12,718 nucleotides of DNA from Candidatus Avipropionibacterium avicola (GTDB taxonomy: Bacteria; Actinomycetota; Actinomycetes; Propionibacteriales; Propionibacteriaceae). Positions 1 to 6,850 of the stretch are shown piece after piece. Both the position numbers and the translations under genes were made by a program. The notes beneath the pieces were generated by a model that ran no database searches, had not been told where the DNA came from, and saw only the letters and a program-made list of their open reading frames with translations. The stretch is taken from contig DVLP01000314.1 of the NCBI GenBank assembly GCA_018715445.1, forward strand, positions 1-12,718. The letters are read 5' to 3'. Each line of letters starts with the position of its first letter. The first letter of the stretch is position 1.

Positions 1-1590
1 CGCGAACTGCTGGAGAGCTTCGACCTGGAGTTCGGCGAGGACATCGGCGACGAGGAGGACCTCGCGGCCCGCCCGCCGGTCGTCACCGTCATGGGTCACG
101 TCGACCACGGCAAGACCCGCCTGTTGGACGCCATCCGCAAGGAGAACGTCGCCTCGGGTGAGGCCGGTGGCATCACCCAGACCATCGGTGCCTACCAGGT
201 CGCGACCGATGTCGACGGGGTCGAACGTCCGATCACCTTCATCGACACCCCGGGTCACGAGGCGTTCACCGCCATGCGTGCCCGTGGTGCCAAGTCGACC
301 GACATCGCCGTACTGGTGGTGGCGGCCGACGACGGCGTGATGCCGCAGACGATCGAGGCCCTGAACCACGCCACGGCGGCCGATGTGCCGGTCGTGGTCG
401 CGGTCAACAAGGTCGACAAGGAAGGCGTGGACCCGTCCAAGGTTCGCGGTCAGCTGACCGAGTACGGTCTGGTCGCCGAGGAGTACGGCGGCGAGACCAT
501 GTTCGTCGACGTCTCGGCCGCCACCGGTCAGGGTCTCGAGCAGCTGCTCGAGGCGATCGTACTGACTGCCGACGCCTCCCTCGACCTGCGGGCCAATCCC
601 GAGATGGACGCCCAGGGTGTGGCCATCGAGGCCCACCTCGACAAGGGACGCGGCCCGATGGCCACCGTCCTGGTCCAGCGCGGCAGTCTCAAGGTCGGCG
701 ACTCGATCGTGTGTGGACCGGCCCACGGCCGCGTCCGCGCCATGCTCGACGACCACGGGGACAACGTCCAGGAAGCTCCGCCCTCGATGCCGGTCCAGGT
801 CCTCGGCCTGACCAACGTCCCGGGGGCCGGTGACTCCTTCCTGGTGGTCTCGGACGACCGCACCGCACGCCAGATCGCCGACCAGCGCGAGGCCCGCAAG
901 CGGGCCGCACTGCAGGCCCAGGGCGCGCGGCGCAAGACCCTGGACCAGCTGTTCGAGCAGATGGAGAAGGGCGAGGCCAGCGAGCTGCTGCTCATCCTCA
1001 GGGGTGACGGCTCCGGTTCGGTGGAGGCCCTCGAGGACGCGTTGACCAAGATCGACGTCGGCGAGGAGGTCTCGTTGCGGGTGATCGACCGTGGTGTCGG
1101 CGCCATCACCGAGACCAACGTCACGCTGGCGGCCGCCTCCGGTGCGGTGATCATCGGCTTCAACGTCCGTGCTCAGGGCAAGGCCACCCAGCTGGCCGAC
1201 CAGGAGAATGTCGACATCCGCTACTACTCGGTGATCTACGATGCGATCGACGAGATCCAGGCGGCACTGAAGGGCATGCTCAAGCCGATCTACGAGGAGG
1301 TCCAGCTCGGCACCGCCGAGGTCCGGGCCACCTTCCGGTCGTCGAAGGCCGGTGTCATTGCCGGTTGCATGGTCACCTCGGGGATCATGCGTCGCAATGC
1401 GAAGTCGCGGCTGCTGCGCGACGGGGTCGTCATCAACGAGTCGACGGTCGAGTCGTTGCGGCGGGAGAAGGACGACGTCACCGAGGTCCGCGAGGGCTTC
1501 GAGTGTGGTCTGACCCTGCACAACTTCGACGACATCAAGGAAGGCGATGTCGTGGAGACCTTCGAGATGCGGGAGAAGGCTCGCGACTGA
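1..1590 (+). CDS. infB: Translation initiation factor IF-2, C-terminal part (5' end outside window)
   Basis: IF-2 is the GTPase that places initiator fMet-tRNA in the 30S P site and drives subunit joining. The frame is open from base 1, and 529 residues are visible. The GTPase core is complete: G1 GHVDHGKT at fragment residues 32-39, switch [10 protein letters not shown] at 56-64, G3 DTPGHE at 82-87, G4 NKVD at 136-139 and G5 SAATG starting at 172. A beta-barrel domain follows, then the alpha/beta domain III (beginning near [14 protein letters not shown], about 328), then the C2 domain that binds fMet-tRNA, ending near [15 protein letters not shown]. The variable basic N-terminal region of actinobacterial IF-2 lies upstream of the window. 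The first ATG in view (91) is internal: conserved sequence ([10 protein letters not shown]) runs through it. rbfA follows, as in most bacteria. The family call is certain. The true start cannot be seen. Confidence 0.98.
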   Translation, partial: RELLESFDLEFGEDIGDEEDLAARPPVVTVMGHVDHGKTRLLDAIRKENVASGEAGGITQTIGAYQVATDVDGVERPITFIDTPGHEAFTAMRARGAKSTDIAVLVVAADDGVMPQTIEALNHATAADVPVVVAVNKVDKEGVDPSKVRGQLTEYGLVAEEYGGETMFVDVSAATGQGLEQLLEAIVLTADASLDLRANPEMDAQGVAIEAHLDKGRGPMATVLVQRGSLKVGDSIVCGPAHGRVRAMLDDHGDNVQEAPPSMPVQVLGLTNVPGAGDSFLVVSDDRTARQIADQREARKRAALQAQGARRKTLDQLFEQMEKGEASELLLILRGDGSGSVEALEDALTKIDVGEEVSLRVIDRGVGAITETNVTLAAASGAVIIGFNVRAQGKATQLADQENVDIRYYSVIYDAIDEIQAALKGMLKPIYEEVQLGTAEVRATFRSSKAGVIAGCMVTSGIMRRNAKSRLLRDGVVINESTVESLRREKDDVTEVREGFECGLTLHNFDDIKEGDVVETFEMREKARD

Positions 1591-1627
1591 GCCCGGTGCA
1601 CACCGCACCATCCTGTTGAACCGCTGA

Positions 1628-1662
1628 CGTGCGCAGGGTCCCACCCCGGGGCCCTGCGCACG
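1628..1662 (+). terminator. 15-bp GC-rich hairpin between infB and rbfA (terminator or processing site)
   Basis: Bases 1628-1642 pair with 1648-1662 around a 5-nt loop (ACCCC). All 15 pairs are Watson-Crick except one T-G pair (1639/1651). The hairpin begins 38 nt after the infB stop. No U-tract follows, so it is not a classical intrinsic terminator, although actinobacterial terminators often lack one. It could instead be an attenuator or an RNase processing/stability element inside an infB-rbfA transcript. I see no convincing promoter between it and rbfA, which favours partial read-through. Confidence 0.6.
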
Positions 1663-1687
1663 CCGCACCCAAGGACATTCGCACACG

Positions 1688-1693
1688 AGGAGG
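1688..1693 (+). promoter_or_regulatory. Shine-Dalgarno of rbfA
   Basis: AGGAGG lies within the purine run 1687-1695, four bases before the ATG at 1698. It decides the rbfA start against an in-frame upstream start at 1629, which lies inside the hairpin and would add 23 residues unlike RbfA. Confidence 0.75.
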
Positions 1694-1697
1694 GGAC

Positions 1698-2138
1698 ATG
1701 GCATCACCACGGCTGCTCAAGCTCGCCGAGCAGATCAAGAACATCACCGCCCAGATGCTGGAGCGACGGATCAAGGATCCCCGCCTGGGCTTCGTCACCC
1801 TGACCGACGTCCGCCTCACCGGCGACAGCCGGGACGCGACCATCTTCTACACCGTGATGGGCGACGACGCCGCCCGGGCCGACACCCAGGCGGCCCTGCA
1901 GTCGGCGACCGGGGTGATCCGGTCCCAGATCGGCAAGCAGCTGGGGCTGCGGTTCACCCCGACCCTCACCTTCATCCTCGATGCCGTGCCGGAGAACGCC
2001 CAGCACATCGAGGAGCTGCTGGCCCAGGCCCGACAGGGCGATGCCGAGGTGGCCGACCGCGCCGCGCAGGCCAACTACGCCGGTGAGGCCGACCCGTACA
2101 AGAAGAAGGCCGAGGAGGATCTCGACCAGGATGGCTGA
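1698..2138 (+). CDS. rbfA: 30S ribosome-binding factor A
   Basis: RbfA is a small KH-fold protein that binds the immature 30S subunit, assists 16S rRNA 5'-end maturation and helps cold adaptation. The product is 146 aa, normal for the family. Visible signatures are the N-terminal helix RLLKLAEQIKNITAQMLE, the hallmark DPRLGFVTLTDVRLT at 27-41, the strand ATIFYTVMG, and the AxG kink of the type II KH fold (A70-T71-G72) leading into RSQIGKQLGLRFTPTLTF. The acidic and basic C-terminal tail (about 113-146) is typically disordered. The start at 1698 is chosen for its strong Shine-Dalgarno and for matching the family N-terminus. The last 8 nt overlap truB, suggesting translational coupling. Neighbours infB and truB form the usual cluster. 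Confidence 0.96.
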   Translation: MASPRLLKLAEQIKNITAQMLERRIKDPRLGFVTLTDVRLTGDSRDATIFYTVMGDDAARADTQAALQSATGVIRSQIGKQLGLRFTPTLTFILDAVPENAQHIEELLAQARQGDAEVADRAAQANYAGEADPYKKKAEEDLDQDG

Positions 2139-3021
2139 GGGCGGCGACGTCTCCGGTGTGGTGGTGGTGGACAAGGCCCCCGGCCTGACCAGCCACCAGG
2201 TCGTCGGGCGCCTGCGACGGCTGCTGGGCACCCGCAAGGTCGGTCACGCCGGCACGCTCGACCCGATGGCCACCGGGGTGCTGGTCTGCGGGGTCAACCG
2301 CGCCACCCGTCTGCTGGGCCACCTGATGGTGGGCACGAAGTCGTACCGGGCCACCATCCGGTTGGGCAGCACCACCGTCACCGACGACGCCGAGGGCGAG
2401 ATCCTCACCACCCCCGGCGCCGAGAGGATCGAGCCCGAGCAGGCCCACCAGCTGTTCGCCCGATTCACCGGTGACATCGAGCAGGTCCCCACCCAGGTCT
2501 CGGCGATCAAGGTCGACGGTGTCCGTTCCTACGCCCGGGTCCGCTCCGGTGAACAGGTCGACCTGCCGGCCCGCCCGGTCACGGTGCACCGGTTCGACCT
2601 GGTGTCCTCGGCCCGTGACGGTGAGCACCTCGACCTGGAGGTCGAGGTCGACTGCAGTGCCGGCACCTACATCCGTGCCCTGGCCCGCGACCTGGGCCGC
2701 GAGCTGGGCTGCGGCGGCCATCTCACCGCCCTGCGACGGACCGCGGTCGGACCGTACGGCCTGGACCGCGCGGTCCGCATCGACCTCGACGACACTGCGC
2801 CCACCGTGATCGACATCGACCGGGTGGCCCGGGAGAACTTCACCGCGGTCCAGCTGGACCCCGAGGAGGCCGCCCGGGTGCGCCACGGCGGACGGATCGA
2901 TCCGTCCCGGTTGGCCCCCGCAGGACTGTCGGCGTTGTTCGACGACGAGCAGTTCCTCGCCCTGCACCGGGGCGACGGTTCGGTCGAGGCCGTCTTCGCC
3001 CCCGCAGGAGCCCGGACATGA
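2131..3021 (+). CDS. truB: tRNA pseudouridine(55) synthase TruB
   Basis: TruB isomerises U55 to pseudouridine in the T-arm of nearly all tRNAs and also acts as a tRNA-folding chaperone. The product is 296 aa. Signatures in order: VVVDKAPGLTSHQVV (11-25); the catalytic motif GHAGTLDPMATG, with the nucleophile Asp44 encoded at 2260-2262; KSYRATIRLG (70-79); SAIKVDGVRSYARVR (124-138); and CSAGTYIRALARDLG (175-189). A short PUA-like C-terminal domain follows, as usual in actinobacterial TruB. The ATG at 2131 overlaps the end of rbfA by 8 nt, with AGGAGG at 2113-2118 upstream. The frame is open further upstream, but that sequence is Arg/Pro-rich shadow of rbfA. The stop overlaps the next ATG as ATGA, so truB and the channel are probably co-translated. 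Confidence 0.97.
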   Translation: MAEGGDVSGVVVVDKAPGLTSHQVVGRLRRLLGTRKVGHAGTLDPMATGVLVCGVNRATRLLGHLMVGTKSYRATIRLGSTTVTDDAEGEILTTPGAERIEPEQAHQLFARFTGDIEQVPTQVSAIKVDGVRSYARVRSGEQVDLPARPVTVHRFDLVSSARDGEHLDLEVEVDCSAGTYIRALARDLGRELGCGGHLTALRRTAVGPYGLDRAVRIDLDDTAPTVIDIDRVARENFTAVQLDPEEAARVRHGGRIDPSRLAPAGLSALFDDEQFLALHRGDGSVEAVFAPAGART

Positions 3022-3881
3022 GCCTGGCCGTCCCCGACCTCCCCGATGAAGCGCCCGGCTGGCAGCGCATCGCCCACCGGGTGGTCCACCACTCGGTGGC
3101 CCAGACCCTGATCGTCACCGCGATCGTGTTGAACGGCATCGTGCTCGGGCTGCAGACCTTCGACTTCTGGTCGCCGCAGACCTATCGCATCCTCGACCTG
3201 ACCGACCGGGTCTTCCTGTCGATCTTCGTCGTCGAGATCGCCGTCCGGTTCGTGGCCTACGGTTGCCGTCCGGGTCGTTACCTGCGCAACGGGTGGAACG
3301 CCTTCGACACCGTGGTGGTCCTGTTGGCGGTGTTGCCCATCGTGGCGGGCAACTCCTCGGTGCTGCGGCTGATCCGGGTGCTGCGGATCGCCCGCCTGGC
3401 CCGGGTGATGCCCGACATCACGGTCCTGCTGGATGGTCTGCGTCGGGTCGCTCGCCCGGCCGCCACCCTGATGGCGCTGACCGCCTTGATGGTCTTCCTG
3501 TACGGGATGGTCGGGATCTTCCTGTTCGCCGAAGGGGCGCCGCAGTACTTCGGCAACATCTCGCGGGCCATGCTGACCTTGTTCGAGCTGCTCACCCTCG
3601 AAGGCTGGAACGACATCCTCCACGAGCTGATCTCGGTGCGGGGCGCGGTCGGTGGGCTCTACACCATCTCCTTCGTGCTGATCGGCACCTACATCGTGAT
3701 CAACCTGATGGTGGCCGTGGTGATCTCCAGCCTCGACGAGGCCCACAAGGAACGGATCCGTACCCGCCACGACGACACCGCCGACCTGCACGAGACCCTG
3801 GACGAGATGAACGGGCTGGTCGAGCGCCTGCAACGGCGGCTGGCCGAGCTCGAGCGCGACCGTCCCGGACCCACGCGGTAG
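3018..3881 (+). CDS. Voltage-gated cation channel, one-repeat (NaChBac/BacNav superfamily), calcium-type filter
   Basis: The 287-aa protein has six transmembrane segments and should form homotetramers in the plasma membrane. S1 is about 27-46. S2 is about 64-82, with Glu73 as gating countercharge. S3 begins at WNAFD with Asp97. S4 carries five arginines exactly three apart (117, 120, 123, 126, 129). S5 is about 149-171. The pore helix MLTLFELL leads into the filter TLEGWND (193-199, bases 3594-3614). S6 (about 212-238) has the conserved Asn229 in NLMVAVV. The C-terminal tail shows a clean heptad: L257, L261, M264, V268, L271, L275, L278, like the tetramerising coiled coil of bacterial Nav channels. 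The Shine-Dalgarno AGGAG is at 3006-3010, and the start overlaps the truB stop. The family is sure. Ion selectivity is inferred: Gly at filter position 4 and Asp at position 7 suggest Ca2+ rather than Na+. Confidence 0.93.
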   Translation: MSLAVPDLPDEAPGWQRIAHRVVHHSVAQTLIVTAIVLNGIVLGLQTFDFWSPQTYRILDLTDRVFLSIFVVEIAVRFVAYGCRPGRYLRNGWNAFDTVVVLLAVLPIVAGNSSVLRLIRVLRIARLARVMPDITVLLDGLRRVARPAATLMALTALMVFLYGMVGIFLFAEGAPQYFGNISRAMLTLFELLTLEGWNDILHELISVRGAVGGLYTISFVLIGTYIVINLMVAVVISSLDEAHKERIRTRHDDTADLHETLDEMNGLVERLQRRLAELERDRPGPTR

Positions 3882-3884
3882 GCT
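3856..3884 (+). promoter_or_regulatory. Candidate promoter of ribF, leaderless type
   Basis: TAGGCT at 3879-3884 fits a TANNNT -10 box, and its TAG is the stop codon of the channel gene. The GTG start of ribF follows 7 nt later, about where transcription would begin. A weak -35 candidate, GCGACC (3856-3861), is 17 nt upstream. No Shine-Dalgarno precedes the GTG. This rests on pattern only. Confidence 0.4.
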
Positions 3885-3891
3885 TCGGCAA

Positions 3892-4788
3892 GTGCCAGAT
3901 CCCCAGCCACCCGTCGTGATCATCGGCAACTTCGACGGCGTCCACACCGGTCACCGTGCAGTGATCGCCGAGGCCGCCCGGTACGGGCCGGTGGTGGCGA
4001 TCACCTTCTGCCCCCACCCGCTGCGGGTGCTGCGTCCCGAGGTCGCCCCGCTGCTGATCAGCACCGATGACGAGCGGCGGGCCCTGCTGGTGGAGGCCGG
4101 TGTCAGCGAGGTGGTCGAGCTGGAGTTCACCCGCGAGGTCTCGCACTGGAGCCCCGAGGAGTTCGTCTCCCGGGTGATCCTGCCGCTGCATCCCTGCCGG
4201 GTCGTGGTGGGGCAGAACTTCCGCTTCGGGCACAAGGCTGCCGGCGATCCGGCGCTGATGGCCGAGATCGGGGCCGGACACTTCGAGGTCGAGGTGCTGC
4301 CGTTGCGTCAGGGCGTCTCCTCATCGCTGGTCCGCGAGGCCCTGTCCCGCGGCGACATCGAGGCCGCCAACCAGATGCTGGGGCGCCCCTACAGCTACCG
4401 CCAGACGGTCGTGAGGGGCCACCAACGTGGACGTGAGCTCGGCTTCCCGACCGCCAACCTCCCGGTGACCCCGGAACGGGCCGCTCCGGCCGACGGCATC
4501 TATGCCGGTTGGCTGACCCGCTGCGACGAGCCCGGATCCCGGCTGCCGGCCGCCATCTCGGTGGGCACCAACCCGACCTTCGACGACGTGCTGGAGACCG
4601 TCGTGGAGGCCCACGTGCTGGACCGCACCGACCTCGAGCTGTACGGGGTGGCGGTGGCGGTGGAGTTCGTGGAACGGCTGCGCGGCAACGAGAAGTTCGA
4701 CGGGCTGGACGCCCTGATGGCCCAGATCGGCCGCGACGTCGAAGCCGTACGACGTCGTCTCGCCGAGCCTGGTTCTGGACGGGACTGA
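3892..4788 (+). CDS. ribF: Bifunctional riboflavin kinase / FAD synthetase
   Basis: RibF phosphorylates riboflavin to FMN and adenylylates FMN to FAD in the cytoplasm. The product is 298 aa. The N-terminal nucleotidyltransferase domain shows GNFDGVHTGH (12-21), TFCPHPLRVLRP (38-49), the FRFGHKAAGD stretch (110-119) and VSSSLVREAL (142-151), equivalent to the family's SSTxIR motif. The C-terminal kinase domain shows GHQRGRELGFPTANLP (176-191), the DGIYAGW strand, and the end motif VEFVERLRGNEKFDGLDAL (257-275). The N-terminus is short, because many actinobacterial RibF proteins carry 10-20 residues before this motif. No upstream in-frame start is available in the 10 nt after the channel stop, so GTG 3892 is kept. 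No Shine-Dalgarno is visible. A -10-like box just upstream suggests a leaderless mRNA in addition to operon read-through. Confidence 0.96.
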   Translation: MPDPQPPVVIIGNFDGVHTGHRAVIAEAARYGPVVAITFCPHPLRVLRPEVAPLLISTDDERRALLVEAGVSEVVELEFTREVSHWSPEEFVSRVILPLHPCRVVVGQNFRFGHKAAGDPALMAEIGAGHFEVEVLPLRQGVSSSLVREALSRGDIEAANQMLGRPYSYRQTVVRGHQRGRELGFPTANLPVTPERAAPADGIYAGWLTRCDEPGSRLPAAISVGTNPTFDDVLETVVEAHVLDRTDLELYGVAVAVEFVERLRGNEKFDGLDALMAQIGRDVEAVRRRLAEPGSGRD

Positions 4789-4801
4789 GACCTCGTACGC
4801 T
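4773..4801 (+). promoter_or_regulatory. Candidate promoter of the NYN-domain gene, leaderless type
   Basis: TTCTGG (4773-4778), a 17-nt spacer and TACGCT (4796-4801) resemble a housekeeping -35/-10 pair. The ATG at 4809 is 7 nt beyond the -10 box, so transcription would start at or next to the start codon. GAGG (4802-4805) lies only three bases from the ATG, too close for a normal Shine-Dalgarno. Confidence 0.5.
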
Positions 4802-4808
4802 GAGGCCC

Positions 4809-5867
4809 ATGAGCACCGAAGAACGACTGGCCGTCTTCCTGGACTACGAGAACCTCGCCCTCGGCGCGCGCGACCACCTCGGTGGGATGACCTTCGACTT
4901 CGGTCCGATCGCCGATGCGCTGGCCCTGCGGGGACGGGTGGTGACCCGACGTGCGTACGCCGACTGGTCCTACTTCGACGAGGACCGTCGCGCCCTCACC
5001 CGCCACCAGGTCGAGCTGATCGAGATGCCGCAACGCATGGGGGCCTCGCGCAAGAACGCCGCCGACATCAAGATGGTGGTCGACGCGATCGAGATGGCCT
5101 TCGAGCGTGACTACATCTCCACCTTCGTCATGTGCACCGGCGACAGCGACTTCTCGCCGTTGGTCCACAAGCTGCGCGAACTCAACAAGTTCGTGATCGG
5201 GGTCGGTGTCGAGGACTCCACCTCGCGGTTGTTGCCGCCGGCCTGTGACGAGTTCCTGTTCTACGACCGCCTGGAAGGGGTCGACGTCCCCGAGAACGAC
5301 ACCCACGGCAAGGACGTCGCCAAGGGCACTGCCCGCAAGAAGGACGTTCCGGAGAAGGACGTCCCCGCGGAGGAGCCGGAACCGAGCGATGCCCCGGCGG
5401 ACCTGGACGTCTTCGTCGCCCAGACCCTGGCCGGACTGCAGTCCTCGGGCAGCAACACCCCGACCGCCTCGGTGCTGAAGCGCACCCTGCTGCGACGCGA
5501 TCCGACCTTCAGCGAGTCCGACCACGGCTTCCGTTCCTTCGGCGAGGTCGTCAAGGACCTGTCCGCCCGCGGGATCATCGACCTCGCTCCCGGTCCGGCG
5601 GCCGGCGACCCGGAGCTCAGCCTGCCCGAGCAGGGGGAGCGGCACGGAGCCTTCGCGCTGCTACGTGAGGTGGTGGCCGCGGCCTCGGGCGAGGTCGCCA
5701 TGTCGGGCCTGAAGGACCAACTGCGCAAGCGCCGCCCGGACTTCAGCGAGAAGAGCCTGGGCTATCGCAACTTCCTGCAGTTCTGCCGTGACGCCGATGA
5801 GGCCGGTGTGGTCGACCTGCGCTGGGACGATGCCTCGGAGGGCTACTTCGTCGAGGTCGCCGGCTGA
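4809..5867 (+). CDS. NYN (PIN-like) domain protein with two C-terminal LOTUS/OST-HTH-like domains
   Basis: The 352-aa protein is probably a cytoplasmic RNase or RNA-binding factor. Residues 1-156 form a NYN/LabA (DUF88-type) domain with the acidic residues expected of a metal-dependent PIN-like nuclease: Asp12 in FLDYENLA, Asp86 in AADIKMVVDA, and Asp112 and Asp114 in CTGDSDFSPLV. A charged linker (about 157-197) contains three KDV units. Two related winged-helix segments follow, about 198-262 and 277-349; FSESDHGFRSFGEVVKDL aligns with FSEKSLGYRNFLQFCRDA. LOTUS domains are known RNA binders in eukaryotic and bacterial proteins. The frame is open upstream to 4509 inside ribF, but that sequence is shadow; ATG 4809 fits the domain and the promoter. 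The target RNA is unknown. A purely structural or regulatory role is possible, although the acidic residues are intact. Confidence 0.88.
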   Translation: MSTEERLAVFLDYENLALGARDHLGGMTFDFGPIADALALRGRVVTRRAYADWSYFDEDRRALTRHQVELIEMPQRMGASRKNAADIKMVVDAIEMAFERDYISTFVMCTGDSDFSPLVHKLRELNKFVIGVGVEDSTSRLLPPACDEFLFYDRLEGVDVPENDTHGKDVAKGTARKKDVPEKDVPAEEPEPSDAPADLDVFVAQTLAGLQSSGSNTPTASVLKRTLLRRDPTFSESDHGFRSFGEVVKDLSARGIIDLAPGPAAGDPELSLPEQGERHGAFALLREVVAAASGEVAMSGLKDQLRKRRPDFSEKSLGYRNFLQFCRDADEAGVVDLRWDDASEGYFVEVAG

Positions 5868-6788
5868 TCAGCTGAGCTGGACCTGCTCGGCCAACTCCGC
5901 GACCGTCGCCGCGTCGAAACGGCCGGCGCCGGGGACCAGGGCATTGGCCGTGCCGCAGGCCGTCGCCCAGCGCAGCGCCTCGGCCAGCGCGTCGCCGCGG
6001 TCCAGGCAGGTCAGCAGACCGCCGAGGAACGAGTCACCACTGCCGACCGGGAAGCCGCCGTGCACCCCGGGCAGGCTGGCACGCACCAAGGTCTGGCCGT
6101 CCCACCCGAGCGCCCCGTCGGCGCCGTCGGTCAGCACCACGTGACCACCGCTGCGCTCGGCCAGCTGCCGGGCCATGGCGCCCAGGTCGCCCGACGGGTC
6201 GACACCCAGCTCGGCGGCTGCCTCGCCACGGTTCACCTTGACCAGCTCGGGGCGCTCGGTGAGGGCGGCGTGCAGGGCGGGTCCGGCGCTGTCCACGGCC
6301 ACCGCGGCGCCGTGGCGGTGGCCGGTCCGCACCACACCCGCCACGGTGTCCTCGGGCAGGTTGCGCGGCATCGACCCGCTGGTCGACAGCCAACCCGGCC
6401 GATCGGCGAGCAGGGCCGCGGTCCGTTCCAGCAGCTCCTGCCAGGCCTCGGGCTCGGTCCGGGGGGCGTGCTCGTACACCTCGGTCAAAGTGCCGGTCGC
6501 GGTCGAGGCGACCGAGACGCAGGTCCGGGTCTCGGTGGCGCTGGTGGCCGTCGAGGTCCGTACGCCCTCGGCCTCGAGCTCGGTCACGATCCAGTCGCCA
6601 CTCGAGCCGCCGACCACCGTGGTCAGGGCGACATCGGCGCCCATCCGGCGGGCGGCCCGTGCCATGTTGAGGGCCTTGCCGCCGGCACACCGGGCGACGC
6701 AGGTGGGACGATGGATCTCGCCGAGTCGGTAGTCGTCCACCACGTAGGTGATGTCGATCGACGGGCTCGGGCCCAGCACGGTCAGCAC
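5868..6788 (-). CDS. PfkB-family carbohydrate kinase, 1-phosphofructokinase-like
   Basis: This is a ribokinase-fold ATP-dependent sugar kinase of 306 aa. Signatures are the N-terminal substrate loop PSPSIDITY (7-15), GGKALNMARAARRMG (36-50; PfkB signature 1), SGSMPRNLP (137-145), VDSAGPAL (165-172), KVNRGEAAAELG (184-195) and VGSGDSFLGGLL (248-259; signature 2), with Asp252 the expected catalytic base. The SGSMP, DSAGPAL and K-x-N-x-x-E arrangement is closest to FruK/LacC enzymes, so fructose-1-phosphate or tagatose-6-phosphate is a likely substrate, but this is not decided. Two residues depart from the common pattern: KPN is KVN and GAGD is GSGD. The start is GTG at 6788. It stands alone on the minus strand with no PTS or sugar-transport gene in view. 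Its stop abuts the NYN stop with no gap. Confidence 0.92.
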   Translation of the reverse strand: MLTVLGPSPSIDITYVVDDYRLGEIHRPTCVARCAGGKALNMARAARRMGADVALTTVVGGSSGDWIVTELEAEGVRTSTATSATETRTCVSVASTATGTLTEVYEHAPRTEPEAWQELLERTAALLADRPGWLSTSGSMPRNLPEDTVAGVVRTGHRHGAAVAVDSAGPALHAALTERPELVKVNRGEAAAELGVDPSGDLGAMARQLAERSGGHVVLTDGADGALGWDGQTLVRASLPGVHGGFPVGSGDSFLGGLLTCLDRGDALAEALRWATACGTANALVPGAGRFDAATVAELAEQVQLS

Positions 6789-6794
6789 GCTCCG

Positions 6795-6800
6795 AGCCTA
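6795..6800 (-). promoter_or_regulatory. Candidate -10 box of the PfkB-family gene
   Basis: Read on the minus strand, TAGGCT (6800 to 6795) is followed by 6 nt and then the GTG start at 6788. It is the same hexamer as upstream of ribF. No clear -35 is visible. It implies a leaderless transcript diverging from rpsO. Confidence 0.42.
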
Positions 6801-6814
6801 GGCCACCCGACGAA

Positions 6815-6844
6815 TTGCCGATGGCGCCGTCCGGCAGGTAGAGT
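6815..6844 (+). promoter_or_regulatory. Promoter of rpsO
   Basis: TTGCCG (6815-6820), an 18-nt spacer and TAGAGT (6839-6844) form a good vegetative promoter. Transcription should begin near 6851, giving a leader of about 115 nt. The same -10 hexamer and spacer length occur before pnp. Confidence 0.65.
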
Positions 6845-6850
6845 CGTGGA

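Noticed and set aside
1629..1697. A 23-residue N-terminal extension of RbfA.
   Set aside because: It lies in the intergenic hairpin, is unlike RbfA, and the strong Shine-Dalgarno serves the ATG at 1698.
1981..2130. A 50-residue N-terminal extension of TruB.
   Set aside because: It overlaps rbfA and is Arg/Pro/Thr-rich; the TruB family sequence begins just after ATG 2131.
2667..3947. A 426-codon open frame on the minus strand opposite truB and the channel.
   Set aside because: The sequence is biased toward His, Gln and Asp with no domain, and the sense strand is clearly coding.
4509..4808. A 100-residue N-terminal extension of the NYN protein.
   Set aside because: It overlaps conserved ribF kinase sequence and is Arg/Gly-rich shadow; the NYN domain begins right at 4809.
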